Below the pieces are notes generated by a model, which saw only the letters and a list, made by a program, of their open reading frames with translations, did not search any database and was not told where the DNA came from. A program made the position numbers and the translations under genes. From assembly GCA_016213675.1 (NCBI GenBank), contig JACQZW010000054.1, positions 62,001 through 126,000 of the forward strand: 64,000 bases of DNA. Reading direction: 5' to 3'. Shown here one piece after another: positions 34,951 through 43,131 of this stretch; the stretch's first letter is position 1; each line of letters starts with the position of its first letter. This stretch comes from Acidobacteriota bacterium. GTDB lineage: Bacteria > Acidobacteriota > Thermoanaerobaculia > Thermoanaerobaculales > Thermoanaerobaculaceae.

Positions 34951-37689
34951 CTTCACGATCCGCACCGCGCACTTCTTGAAGTCGGTCTGCCGCGAGATCG
35001 GGCACGTCGCATCGAGGGCGACCTTGTTGATGAACACGCCCTCGTCGAACCACGGGACGTAGACCGTGCCGCGCGGCAGCGAGTAGCGGCCGATGGTCTC
35101 CACGACCGCCTTGATCGCGCCGCGCCGCGACTCGATGGTCGCGAGATCGCCGCGCTTGAGGCCACGGGCGTCGGCGTCCCGCGGGTTCATGTAGAGCAAG
35201 GCAGCCGGCACCGCGGCGTGCAGCTCCGGCACGCGGCGGGTCATGGTGCCGGAGTGCCAGTGCTCGAGGACGCGGCCGGTGCACAGCCAGAGGTCCCACG
35301 TCGCGTCCGGCGACTCCGGCGGCGCCTGGTACGGCCGGTAGAAGATCTTCGCCTTCCCGGCCAGGCGGGTCTTGTCCTGGCTGGTGATCCCGTCGAGGTC
35401 GCCGGACGGGAGCGCCTTGGCGAACGAGCCGTAGAAGTCGAAGGAGGTGCCCTTGCCGGCGTACGGGTCGAACTCCTCGTTGAACCGCCACGGCGTCTCC
35501 TTGCCGTCGACCACGGGCCAGCGCAGGCCACGCACGTCGTTGCGGTGGTAGACGTCGAAGGGGGCGAGGTCGTGGCCATGGCCGAGGCCGAAGATGCGGT
35601 ACTCCTCGAACAACGCCTTCTCGGGGAACCACGCGATCTTCGCGTGCTCGACCGTCGAGTTCGGATGACCCTTGGCGACCGGGTCGGGCCACGCGAAGGC
35701 CGTGCTCGCGGGGGTCGCGAAGAGGACCTCGTAGAGCGTGGAGGTGGGCTTGTAGCCGTGCGTGCCGGCCTCGGCGAGCACGCTCGGGAGCCGGCCGTCG
35801 GCGAAACCTTCGGCCTTCAACCCCGGCACCTTCGACTCGCCCCACACCTCGGCCAGGGTGAAGCGCTTGGAGAACTCCAGCATCTGCCAGACGTCGCTGC
35901 GCGCCTCGCCGGGTGGCAGGACCTGCTGGCGCCACTGCTGCGTCCGCCGCTCGGAGTTGCCGTAGCCGCCCCACTTCTCGAAGATCATCGCCGCCGGCAG
36001 GATGAGGTCGGCGACCTTGGCGGAGATCCCGGGGTAGCCGTCGGAGACGACGATGAAGTTGTCCATCTCGCGCGCCGCGGTGATCCAGTGGTTGGCGTTG
36101 GCGGTGGACTGGAACGGGTTCGTCACCTGGATCCACAGCCACTTGACCTTGCCGTCCTCGAGGTCGCGCATCATCTGGGTGATGTGGCTGCCGACCTTCG
36201 GGTTGAGCGTCCCGGCCGGGAGCTTCCAGATCTCCTCGGCGTGGGTGCGGTGCTCGGCGACGTCGACCTGCATGTCGGCGGGCAGGCGGTGGCAGAACGT
36301 CCCCACCTCGCGGGCGGTGCCGCACGCCGACGGTTGGCCGGTCAGGGAGAAGGCGCCGTTGCCCGGCTTCGCCTGCTTGCCCATCAGCAGGTGCACCATG
36401 TACGCCTGCTCGTTGACCCAGGTGCCGCGGGTGTGCTGGTTGAAGCCCATCGTCCAGTACGACACCACCTTGCGGGCGCGGTCGGCGTAGGCGTCGGCGA
36501 GCGTCACCAGCTTGGCCTTGAACGACTCGATGGACTCGTCGGGGTCGCCCTTGGCGAGGCCAGCCACGAAGTCCAGTGTGTAGGGCTCGACGGCTTTCCG
36601 GAACTCCTCGAGGCCGATGAGCCAGTGCGCGCCGCCGGCGTCGGCGTGGGCCTGCGCGACGACGGCGCCGGGCGCCCGGCGCTGGGCCGTGGCCTCGGCG
36701 GGGGTGAGCGCGACGCTCGACTCCCGGGCGTGCGTGTCGGCCTCGGCGGGGAACATCTTCGCGCCGTCGCGGCGCAGTCCGAAGCCGATGTCGCTCCAGC
36801 CGGTGGCGAAGACGCAGTGCTTGGAGACGAACTCGCGGTCCCAGGCGTCGCGGGCGAGGATCTCGCGGGCGATGTAGTTCCAGATCGCGAGGTCGGTGTT
36901 GGGCGCGAAGACGATCTCGGTGTCGGCGAGCGCGGACGTCGGCGTCCCGAACGTCGTGAGGTTGATGATCCGGTAGCCGGGCCGGGACAGGCGGGTGTCG
37001 GCGATGCGCGCCCACAGCATCGGGTGCATCTCCGCCATGTTCGCGCCCCAGGTGACGATCGTGTCGGTGAGCTCGATGTCGTCGTAGCAGCCGGCCGGCT
37101 CGTCGATGCCGAACGTCTGCATGAAGGCGGCGACCGCCGAGGCCATGCAGTGGCGTGCGTTGGGCTCGAGGTTGTTGGAGCGGAAGCCCGCCTTGACCAG
37201 CTTGACGGCCGCGTACCCCTCTTGGATGGTGTACTGGCCCGAGCCCATCACCGCGATCCCGGTCGGCCCGAGCTCCGAGAGCGCCCGCTTGCACTGCGCC
37301 GCCATCTCGTCGAAGGCGCGCTCCCAGCTCACCGGCACGAAGTCGCCCCGCTTGTCGAAGGCGCCGTCCTTCATCCGCAGCAGGGGGCGGGTCAGCCGGT
37401 CCGCGCCGTACATGATCTTCGCGTTGGCGTACCCCTTCATGCACAGCAAGCCGCGGTTGACCGGCGAGTCGGGGTCGCCCTTCACGGCCACGACCCGGCC
37501 GCCCTCGGTGGCGATCTGGATGCCGCAGCCGACGCCGCAGAACCGGCACACGCCCTTGTCCCAGCTCCAGCCCTTCTCCTCCACCGTGCCCGCCCCGGCC
37601 CGGGCCGACGCGGTAAAGCCCACCGAGGCGACCGTCGCGGTCGCGGCGCCGGCCTTGAGGAACGTCCTCCGTGTGGTCGTGTCGCTCAT
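34945..37689 (-). CDS. napA: periplasmic nitrate reductase catalytic subunit
   Basis: 914 residues. The Tat signal is RRTFLKAG. The [4Fe-4S] ligands are Cys48, Cys51, Cys55 and Cys83 (CRFCGVGCG and GLLCMKG). NARHCMAS supplies Cys181, the molybdenum ligand of nitrate reductases. [37 protein letters not shown] and the terminal [27 protein letters not shown] are typical of NapA. It reduces nitrate to nitrite in the periplasm using Mo-bis-MGD. napB follows; napC, napD, napE, napF, napG and napH are not nearby. A CRP/FNR-type site lies 67-80 bp upstream of the start. Confidence 0.95.
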   Translation of the reverse strand: MSDTTTRRTFLKAGAATATVASVGFTASARAGAGTVEEKGWSWDKGVCRFCGVGCGIQIATEGGRVVAVKGDPDSPVNRGLLCMKGYANAKIMYGADRLTRPLLRMKDGAFDKRGDFVPVSWERAFDEMAAQCKRALSELGPTGIAVMGSGQYTIQEGYAAVKLVKAGFRSNNLEPNARHCMASAVAAFMQTFGIDEPAGCYDDIELTDTIVTWGANMAEMHPMLWARIADTRLSRPGYRIINLTTFGTPTSALADTEIVFAPNTDLAIWNYIAREILARDAWDREFVSKHCVFATGWSDIGFGLRRDGAKMFPAEADTHARESSVALTPAEATAQRRAPGAVVAQAHADAGGAHWLIGLEEFRKAVEPYTLDFVAGLAKGDPDESIESFKAKLVTLADAYADRARKVVSYWTMGFNQHTRGTWVNEQAYMVHLLMGKQAKPGNGAFSLTGQPSACGTAREVGTFCHRLPADMQVDVAEHRTHAEEIWKLPAGTLNPKVGSHITQMMRDLEDGKVKWLWIQVTNPFQSTANANHWITAAREMDNFIVVSDGYPGISAKVADLILPAAMIFEKWGGYGNSERRTQQWRQQVLPPGEARSDVWQMLEFSKRFTLAEVWGESKVPGLKAEGFADGRLPSVLAEAGTHGYKPTSTLYEVLFATPASTAFAWPDPVAKGHPNSTVEHAKIAWFPEKALFEEYRIFGLGHGHDLAPFDVYHRNDVRGLRWPVVDGKETPWRFNEEFDPYAGKGTSFDFYGSFAKALPSGDLDGITSQDKTRLAGKAKIFYRPYQAPPESPDATWDLWLCTGRVLEHWHSGTMTRRVPELHAAVPAALLYMNPRDADARGLKRGDLATIESRRGAIKAVVETIGRYSLPRGTVYVPWFDEGVFINKVALDATCPISRQTDFKKCAVRIVKA

Positions 37690-37755
37690 CTGGAGCCTCC
37701 TGGAGACGGATCGGTGCTGCCGGGGTCAGTCTCGAGTTCGCGTGGTGCCCGTGCC

Positions 37756-37769
37756 TTGATGCTAGTCAA
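37756..37769. promoter_or_regulatory. CRP/FNR-family binding site upstream of napA
   Basis: TTGATGCTAGTCAA, i.e. TTGAT-N4-GTCAA, close to the FNR/DNR consensus TTGAT-N4-ATCAA. Its centre is about 73 bp upstream of the napA start. This would place a class II promoter start near 37721. It indicates anaerobic or nitric-oxide-responsive control. Confidence 0.6.
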
Positions 37770-37853
37770 GGATGGGCTCTGTCGCAAACGCGTCATGTCA
37801 TACGGAATCGTGCAGAGTGACGCATTTCGTAGTGTCAGACCGACATCATTCAC

Positions 37854-37882
37854 TTGACATCGCGCGTGGTGCAGTGCAGAAT
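37854..37882 (+). promoter_or_regulatory. sigma70-type promoter of glnA
   Basis: TTGACA (37854-37859), a 17-nt spacer and CAGAAT (37877-37882), 30 nt before the ATG at 37912. Upstream, GCGTCA near 37789 and TGACGC near 37818 form an inverted pair about 24 nt apart, a possible operator. Confidence 0.6.
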
Positions 37883-37911
37883 CCGCCAACGCGACCGCCT
37901 GGGGAGGGCAA

Positions 37912-39237
37912 ATGGACAAACTCGAGATCCGCGAAAGGTGCAAGGCCGAAGGTGTACGCTTCCTGCGACTCACCTTTACCGACATCGACGGCATCATCAA
38001 GAACGTGGAGGTCCCGGCCTCGCAGTTCGACAAGGCGCTGGACGGCGAGATCATGTTCGACGGATCCTCGATCGAGGGGTTCACCCGCATCGAGGAGTCG
38101 GACATGCTCCTCAAGCCGGACCTCGACACGTTCTGCATCTACCCGTGGCCGACGCCGTACGGCAAGGTTGGCAGGCTGATCTGCGACGTCTACAACCCCG
38201 ACGAGACGCCGTTCGTCGGCTGCCCGCGCCTCACCCTCAAGCGGATCGTCGCCCAGGCCGCGAAGCATGGCTGGACGATGATGGCCGGGCCGGAGGCCGA
38301 GTTCTTCCTGTTCCGGAAGGACGCCAACGGCAAGCCGCACGCCGAGGTCCACGACGTCGGCGGCTACTTCGACCTGACCCCGGTCGACCTCGGCGAGGAG
38401 GCGCGCCGCGACATCGTCGAGGTCCTCGAGTCGATGGGGTTCGAGGTCGAGGCGGCGCACCACGAGGTCGCCCCGAGCCAGCACGAGATCGACTTCCGGT
38501 ACGCCGACGCCATCACGACGGCCGACAACATCGTCACCTTCCGCTTCGTGGTCAAGAAGGTCGCGCAGGACCACGGGCTCCACGCGACGTTCATGCCCAA
38601 GCCGATCTTCGGCGTCAACGGCTCCGGGATGCACTGCCACCAGAGCCTGTTCGACGACAAGGGCAAGAACGTGTTCTTCGACGCCAAGGGCCCGAACCAG
38701 CTCTCCAAGGTCGCCCGCGGCTACATCGCCGGCATCCTCGACCACTCTCGCTCGTTCGTCGCGGTCACCAACCCGCTGGTCAACTCGTACAAGCGCCTGG
38801 TCCCCGGGTACGAGGCGCCGGTCAACGTCGCCTGGTCGGAGAAGAACCGCTCGCCGCTCGTCCGGGTGCCGGCGCGGCGCGGCCTCGGGACCCGCTGCGA
38901 GGTGCGCATGCCCGACCCGTCGTGCAACCCCTACCTGGCGCTGGCCGTCATGCTCGCGGCCGGCCTCGACGGGGTCGAGCGGAAGCTCGACTGCGGCGCA
39001 CCGGTCGACCGCAACATCTTCGAGATGTCGGAGCGCGAGAAGCGCCGGCTGAAGATCCGCCAGCTCCCCGGCAGCCTGGCGGAGGCGCTCGACAACCTGG
39101 AGCGCGACAAGGTCGTCCGCGCCGCGCTCGGCGAGCACATCTTCACCAATTTCCTGCGCAACAAGCGCGAGGAGTGGCATCGCTACATTTCGGTCGTGCA
39201 CGGCTGGGAGCGCGATCAGTACCTCGAAAGCTATTAA
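37912..39237 (+). CDS. glnA: type I glutamine synthetase
   Basis: 441 residues, the length of the GSI-alpha class. Visible motifs are [48 protein letters not shown] (metal ligands), [63 protein letters not shown] and the C-terminal [20 protein letters not shown]. The adenylylation motif NLYDLP of the GSI-beta class is not seen, so control by GlnE is unlikely and feedback inhibition is expected. It condenses glutamate and ammonia. It has its own promoter and a strong downstream hairpin, so it is monocistronic, divergent from napA. GGGGAGGG precedes the ATG. Confidence 0.95.
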   Translation: MDKLEIRERCKAEGVRFLRLTFTDIDGIIKNVEVPASQFDKALDGEIMFDGSSIEGFTRIEESDMLLKPDLDTFCIYPWPTPYGKVGRLICDVYNPDETPFVGCPRLTLKRIVAQAAKHGWTMMAGPEAEFFLFRKDANGKPHAEVHDVGGYFDLTPVDLGEEARRDIVEVLESMGFEVEAAHHEVAPSQHEIDFRYADAITTADNIVTFRFVVKKVAQDHGLHATFMPKPIFGVNGSGMHCHQSLFDDKGKNVFFDAKGPNQLSKVARGYIAGILDHSRSFVAVTNPLVNSYKRLVPGYEAPVNVAWSEKNRSPLVRVPARRGLGTRCEVRMPDPSCNPYLALAVMLAAGLDGVERKLDCGAPVDRNIFEMSEREKRRLKIRQLPGSLAEALDNLERDKVVRAALGEHIFTNFLRNKREEWHRYISVVHGWERDQYLESY

Positions 39238-39290
39238 GACAGGGGACAGGGAACCACGAAGACGAAGAGGCAAGGGAAGAGGCAAGGGGA

Positions 39291-39322
39291 GAAGCGGGCG
39301 GGGAGTGATCCCCGCCCGCTTC
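39291..39322 (+). terminator. terminator hairpin of glnA
   Basis: A 14-bp perfect stem (39291-39304 with 39309-39322, loop GTGA), 53 nt after the glnA stop. Only a pyrimidine-rich tail follows, not a pure U-tract. Confidence 0.65.
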
Positions 39323-39341
39323 GTGTCTCGTCTCGTCCCCT

Positions 39342-39369
39342 CTGTCCCCTGTACCCTGTTCCCTGTCCC
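39342..39369 (+). repeat. tandem heptamer island H (4 units)
   Basis: Units CTGTCCC, CTGTACC, CTGTTCC and CTGTCCC in register. A shorter complementary stretch (GGGACAGGGAA) at about 39243 allows a long-range hairpin around the glnA terminator. Confidence 0.7.
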
Positions 39370-39405
39370 CCTCCCGTCTTCACGCGTGAGCTTGGTCACT
39401 GGCAC

Positions 39406-39422
39406 GTGCGACGCCGTCGCAC
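39406..39422. promoter_or_regulatory. 17-bp perfect palindrome, operator candidate
   Basis: GTGCGACG-C-CGTCGCAC, followed immediately by TATGTT, a possible -10 box. It is about 185 bp upstream of the nucleotidyltransferase gene at 39608. The regulator is unknown. Confidence 0.45.
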
Positions 39423-39607
39423 TATGTTGTTCCTGTAGCACCTTCATCGGCCGCGCCGGGCGGCCGCGCATCGACCGGGTTGGGGGGAGCCACCGGTCAA
39501 GGCGTCGAATCGGAGGAGTGGTGGGGCGAACGCGGCCCTGCCGCCGCATCGTGTGGCCAGACAGGCGGGCACCGCTCTTGGGGCCGGCCATGCCGACAGG
39601 GGGGAAC

Positions 39608-40618
39608 ATGCATGGTCACCACGACATCTGGGCCATCATTCTTGCTGCCGGGGACGGTACGAGGTTGTCCGGCCTGACCACCGACGACCGCGGGACGGTG
39701 GTCCCCAAGCAGTACTGCTCGTTCGCCGGCGGACCGTCGTTGCTCGCCAGGGCGCTGGCCCGGGCCGACGCCGTGACGGAGCGCGAGCGGATCGCGGTGG
39801 TGGTCGCCGCCGGTCACCGCCGGTGGTGGGGGCCCGAGCTCGCCGAGCTGCCGCCCGCCAACGTGCTCGTCCAGCCGTGCAACCGGGGGACGGCGTGCGG
39901 GCTGCTCCTGCCGCTCATCCACGTGCGGTTGCGCCAGCCCGATGCGACGGTCGTCGTGTTCCCGTCGGACCATTACATCGCCGACGAGCCGACGTTCCGG
40001 AGGGCGCTCGACGAGGCCGTGCGGCGCGCCGGTGAGCTCGACGGCCGCCTGCTGCTACTCGGCATCAACCCGGACCGTGCCGACGCCGAGTACGGCTGGA
40101 TCAGGCCGGCCAGCACCGTGGGCGGGATCCCGAGCCGGGTCGTCTCGTTCGTCGAGAAGCCCGACCGCGCGCTGGCCGAGCGGTTGATGGCGACCGGCGC
40201 GCTGTGGAACAGCTTCACCTTCGTGACCTCTGCCGCCACGCTCTGGGAGCTCTTCCAGCGCCGGTTGCCGTGGCTCGTGGAGCGGTTCGCGATGGCGTTC
40301 GCTGCTGGCCACGGGGCGTGGTGGCAGGCGCCGCTGTCCGAGGTCTACAACGAGCTCCCGACGCTGGACTTCTCGCGCGCCGTGCTCGAGCGCACGGACG
40401 ACGAGCTGCGGGTCCTCGCCGTGCCTCCGTGCGGGTGGACCGACCTCGGGACGCCGGCGCGCGTGGCGGACTGCCTGCGCCGCGTCGAGTCGTGCGAGAT
40501 AGACGAGCTCGGGGTGGCCCCGAGGCCGGCGCCACTCGACCTGGCCGACGCCGCGAGGACGGTGAGCGAGCGGCACCTCGCGCGGGCCCAGGGACGCCCG
40601 GAGAAGTCGCTGAGCTGA
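39608..40618 (+). CDS. mannose-1-phosphate guanylyltransferase-like nucleotidyltransferase
   Basis: 336 residues. The nucleotide-binding start is IWAIILAAGDGTRLSGL, followed by KQYCSFAGGPSLLARALARA, QPCNRGTACGLLLPLIH, VVFPSDHYIADE, YGWIRP, VSFVEKPD and LWNSFTFVTSAATLWELFQR. The order matches the GDP-mannose pyrophosphorylase (ManC) family. The usual GGxGxRLWPLSR reads AAGDGTRLSGLT, and the C-terminal mannose-6-phosphate isomerase domain is missing, so it is a short single-function form. The expected product is GDP-mannose for polysaccharide or glycoprotein synthesis. The ATG at 39608 follows AGGGGGG. Confidence 0.82.
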   Translation: MHGHHDIWAIILAAGDGTRLSGLTTDDRGTVVPKQYCSFAGGPSLLARALARADAVTERERIAVVVAAGHRRWWGPELAELPPANVLVQPCNRGTACGLLLPLIHVRLRQPDATVVVFPSDHYIADEPTFRRALDEAVRRAGELDGRLLLLGINPDRADAEYGWIRPASTVGGIPSRVVSFVEKPDRALAERLMATGALWNSFTFVTSAATLWELFQRRLPWLVERFAMAFAAGHGAWWQAPLSEVYNELPTLDFSRAVLERTDDELRVLAVPPCGWTDLGTPARVADCLRRVESCEIDELGVAPRPAPLDLADAARTVSERHLARAQGRPEKSLS

Positions 40619-40626
40619 CGCGGTCA

Positions 40627-40662
40627 CGACTGGAGCGGCGGCACCGGCCGCCGCTCCAGTCG
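40627..40662. terminator. bidirectional terminator hairpin
   Basis: A 16-bp perfect stem (40627-40642 with 40647-40662, loop ACCG) fills most of the 58-bp spacer between convergent genes ending at 40618 and 40677. Confidence 0.7.
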
Positions 40663-40676
40663 CCGTGGACGGCTCG

Positions 40677-42347
40677 CTACGGAACGATCCAGTCGGACGC
40701 AGTCACCAGTTGCGCCGGCTCGGACTCGTCGAAGCGGAGGATGAAGCACCCCTGCGAGGCGAACCGCGCCCCAGGCGCCAGCGTCAGGCGTGGGTACATC
40801 GAGGACGTCAGCATGCCGTCGACCATGTGCTCGATGCGCTCGACGAAGTAGTCGCGCGAGAAGTAGCCGCGCAACTCCATCATCGCCTCGACGGTGAGGG
40901 CGAGGACGTAGAACGTGCCGATCTGCACGCGGTCGTCGCCCGGGGCAACCTTTCGGCTCCGCAGCCATCCCCGGGTCCTCGTCAGCCGACCGTCCAGCAG
41001 GTCGGGTCGCTCGAAGGGCGAGGTGAGGAGCGCCTTCGCGCGAACTGCCGGTGGGACGGCGCCGACGCCGTCAGCCAGCACCGAGACGGAGAGGACGACG
41101 TGCTCGACGCCGGCGAGTTCCTGTTGGCTCTGGCCGAGGCCCTCGAGGTCGGCGGACCGCAACCACGCGACCAGGACGTCGGGCCGCTCGCGTTGGAGCA
41201 GGCTCGTCCAGTCCGCGGCGGTGATTGGGCCGGACGTCGGGAACGCGTGGTCGTGGAGCGCGAGTGCAGTGTTGCCCTCCAGCGCCTTGCGCAGCGCCGG
41301 CGACGCACCCAGGTCATGGCCTTCGCGGTACGCCTGGAGCACGCGACGCTGCCGGCCTTTCGCGGTGCGCTCGAGGTGCCTGGCGAGCGCCGCGGCCTCG
41401 AGCGGGAGCCCGCGGGTGAAGTACACGGTGTAGAACTCGTCCTCGGCATCGACGGGCTCGTCGGTGATTGGGAACAGGCACGGCACCTGCAACCTCTCGC
41501 AGGCGTCGTGAATCGGCTGCCAGGAACCGGGCGCGATGCCACCCAGTACGGCGAAGACGGGCTGCCGGCGGTAGTGGTCGTCGAGCTGCGAGCCCCAGGT
41601 GGCCGGGGCGCCGTGGAGCTCCCAGACGTGCAGCTTCCACGTCCGGTACGCGCCGTACTCGCGTTTCATCTCGGCGGGTCCGCGCGCCTTGCGGCCGGCC
41701 TCGTTGCGGGTGCCGGCGTTCTTGTCGCGGAAGAACGCGTTCATCACGTCGAGGAGTCCCTGCCGGCCCCGTGGGTCGACGCCGTCGGCGATGATCGTGG
41801 CGAAGTGAAGGGTGCTCCCGTCGACCCCGGGCGACGAGAACGCCGACAGCGTCTTGAGGTAGGCGATGAGGGCCGCGACGTTCTCGTCGTCGAGGTCGTA
41901 GCGGGGCATCAGCGGATCGAGCTCTCGGCCGGACGAGTCGCGGCCGGTGCGCAGCGCCCGGGCGAGCGTCTCGTCGGTGTACCCGGGCCTGGTGCCCTCT
42001 CCCTCGGAGCGCCACAGGTTGGCGGTCCCGACCAATCCGAGGGTCACCGGCTTGTACAGCGCGTCCCCGGTCACCGGTCGGACGATCGCCCGGCCCTCGC
42101 TGGACCCGAAGCCGCTGCGCCGGTGGCAGGTGATGCACGCGGCCTGGTCGCCGGAAAGTGGAACGTCGCCCTGGACGGTGGCCCGAACGGGCCCTCCAGT
42201 GGCGAGGATGCCGCTGCGGTAGATCGTCTGGCCGGCAGCGCGGCGCTGTGCCTCGACCGCCGAAGGTGAGTCGGCGCCCGGGGCCGAGACAGCCGCCCCC
42301 ACGCCGACCAGCAGGGTCGCCAACGCGATTGCGGATCGCATGCGCAT
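40677..42347 (-). CDS. cytochrome c fused to a periplasmic-binding-protein (branched-chain type) domain
   Basis: A 556-residue secreted protein. The signal sequence is followed by a monoheme cytochrome c domain (about 30-170): heme motif CITCH at 71-75, likely distal Met147 in LMPRYDLDDENVAAL. Residues about 180-520 form a type I periplasmic binding fold: HFATIIADGVDPRGR, VFAVLGGIAPGSWQPIHDACERLQVPCLFPITDEPVDAEDEFYTV and HVVLSVSVLADG. This two-domain layout is known as a cytochrome c/ABC-transporter-substrate-binding fusion. It suggests ligand-dependent electron transfer or a redox-controlled receptor, but no function is established. It starts 8 bp after the Sco gene, so they are co-transcribed at the end of the copper/cytochrome cluster. 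Confidence 0.85.
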   Translation of the reverse strand: MRMRSAIALATLLVGVGAAVSAPGADSPSAVEAQRRAAGQTIYRSGILATGGPVRATVQGDVPLSGDQAACITCHRRSGFGSSEGRAIVRPVTGDALYKPVTLGLVGTANLWRSEGEGTRPGYTDETLARALRTGRDSSGRELDPLMPRYDLDDENVAALIAYLKTLSAFSSPGVDGSTLHFATIIADGVDPRGRQGLLDVMNAFFRDKNAGTRNEAGRKARGPAEMKREYGAYRTWKLHVWELHGAPATWGSQLDDHYRRQPVFAVLGGIAPGSWQPIHDACERLQVPCLFPITDEPVDAEDEFYTVYFTRGLPLEAAALARHLERTAKGRQRRVLQAYREGHDLGASPALRKALEGNTALALHDHAFPTSGPITAADWTSLLQRERPDVLVAWLRSADLEGLGQSQQELAGVEHVVLSVSVLADGVGAVPPAVRAKALLTSPFERPDLLDGRLTRTRGWLRSRKVAPGDDRVQIGTFYVLALTVEAMMELRGYFSRDYFVERIEHMVDGMLTSSMYPRLTLAPGARFASQGCFILRFDESEPAQLVTASDWIVP

Positions 42348-42355
42348 GGCGCGCC

Positions 42356-43069
42356 TCAGAACTTCTCGAGCGAAGCGGTGCGTGAGCCCTTGGGGACGAT
42401 GCGCCGATACTCGGCGACGATCACCTCGGCGCCGCCCAGGCCCTCCAGCCGCACCCAGCGCGACGAGTCAGGGGCTCGCAGGAAGGTGAGCGGCGCATGG
42501 TTGAACTTGCTGGCGGAGGCCGCTCCGAAGGCTCGCTGGGTGGCCTCGCTCTGGGCCTGCGTCCCGGTGAGGAAGAGCCAGTCCGGGCCGGCGTCGAAGC
42601 GCCGGGCGTACTCCCGCAGGCGGGCGGGGTTGTCGCGCTCGGGGTCGATCGAAATCGAGACGAGGACGGCGTCCTCGTTCGCCTCGTGGAGGGTGTCCTC
42701 GACCGTGGCGAACGTCGCCGTCATCACCGGGCAGATCGTGGTGCAGGTGGTGAAGATGAAGTTGAGCAGCACCGGCCGGTTCGTGGGCAGCATCTCGTCC
42801 AAGGCGACCTCGCGGCCGTCCATGTCGACGAGGGTGAGGCCCTCGAGAGACAGGTCCTCGACGGTCCGCTTGACGGCGGACTTGGCCGGCGCACTGCCGG
42901 TCGGCGCGCAGCACGAGGATCCGCTCGCGCCTGCGGCCGGCTTCGCCTTGTTCGTGGCCGGCGCATCGGCGGAGGATCCGGCGAACGCAGCCGTCGCGAG
43001 GGCGATCGCGAGTAGCGAGGCGAAGCCGAGGGTGCCGAGTCGGTGAGGTGCACGGGGGGGTGTGGTCAT
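42356..43069 (-). CDS. SCO1/SenC/PrrC-type copper chaperone
   Basis: A 237-residue protein with an N-terminal signal or anchor (GFASLLAIALATAAFAG) and a thioredoxin-like Sco domain (about 70-235). Copper ligands are Cys109 and Cys113 in FTTCTTICPVM and His191 in FNHAPLTFL. An extra SSCCAPTG motif near residue 51 may bind another metal ion. Sco proteins deliver copper to cytochrome oxidase or other periplasmic copper enzymes. Here no oxidase genes are nearby, but three multicopper-oxidase-fold proteins are, so these are the likely clients. The ATG at 43069 follows AAAGGA. Longer upstream frames have no supporting ribosome binding site. Confidence 0.9.
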   Translation of the reverse strand: MTTPPRAPHRLGTLGFASLLAIALATAAFAGSSADAPATNKAKPAAGASGSSCCAPTGSAPAKSAVKRTVEDLSLEGLTLVDMDGREVALDEMLPTNRPVLLNFIFTTCTTICPVMTATFATVEDTLHEANEDAVLVSISIDPERDNPARLREYARRFDAGPDWLFLTGTQAQSEATQRAFGAASASKFNHAPLTFLRAPDSSRWVRLEGLGGAEVIVAEYRRIVPKGSRTASLEKF

Positions 43070-43131
43070 GGTCGATTGTTCCTTTCGCGCGCTCGTGGTG
43101 CCGTTGGACGTCGGATTCGCGTACATCGAGC

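Larger units (their letters stand above)
39238..39607. other. 370-bp intergenic region with terminator, heptamer island and operator-like palindrome
   Basis: Holds the glnA hairpin (39291-39322), a heptamer island (39342-39369) and a 17-bp palindrome (39406-39422). The remainder, 39423-39600, is GC-rich with a short GGCCGCGCCGGGCGGCCGC hairpin. I see no gene in it. Confidence 0.6.
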
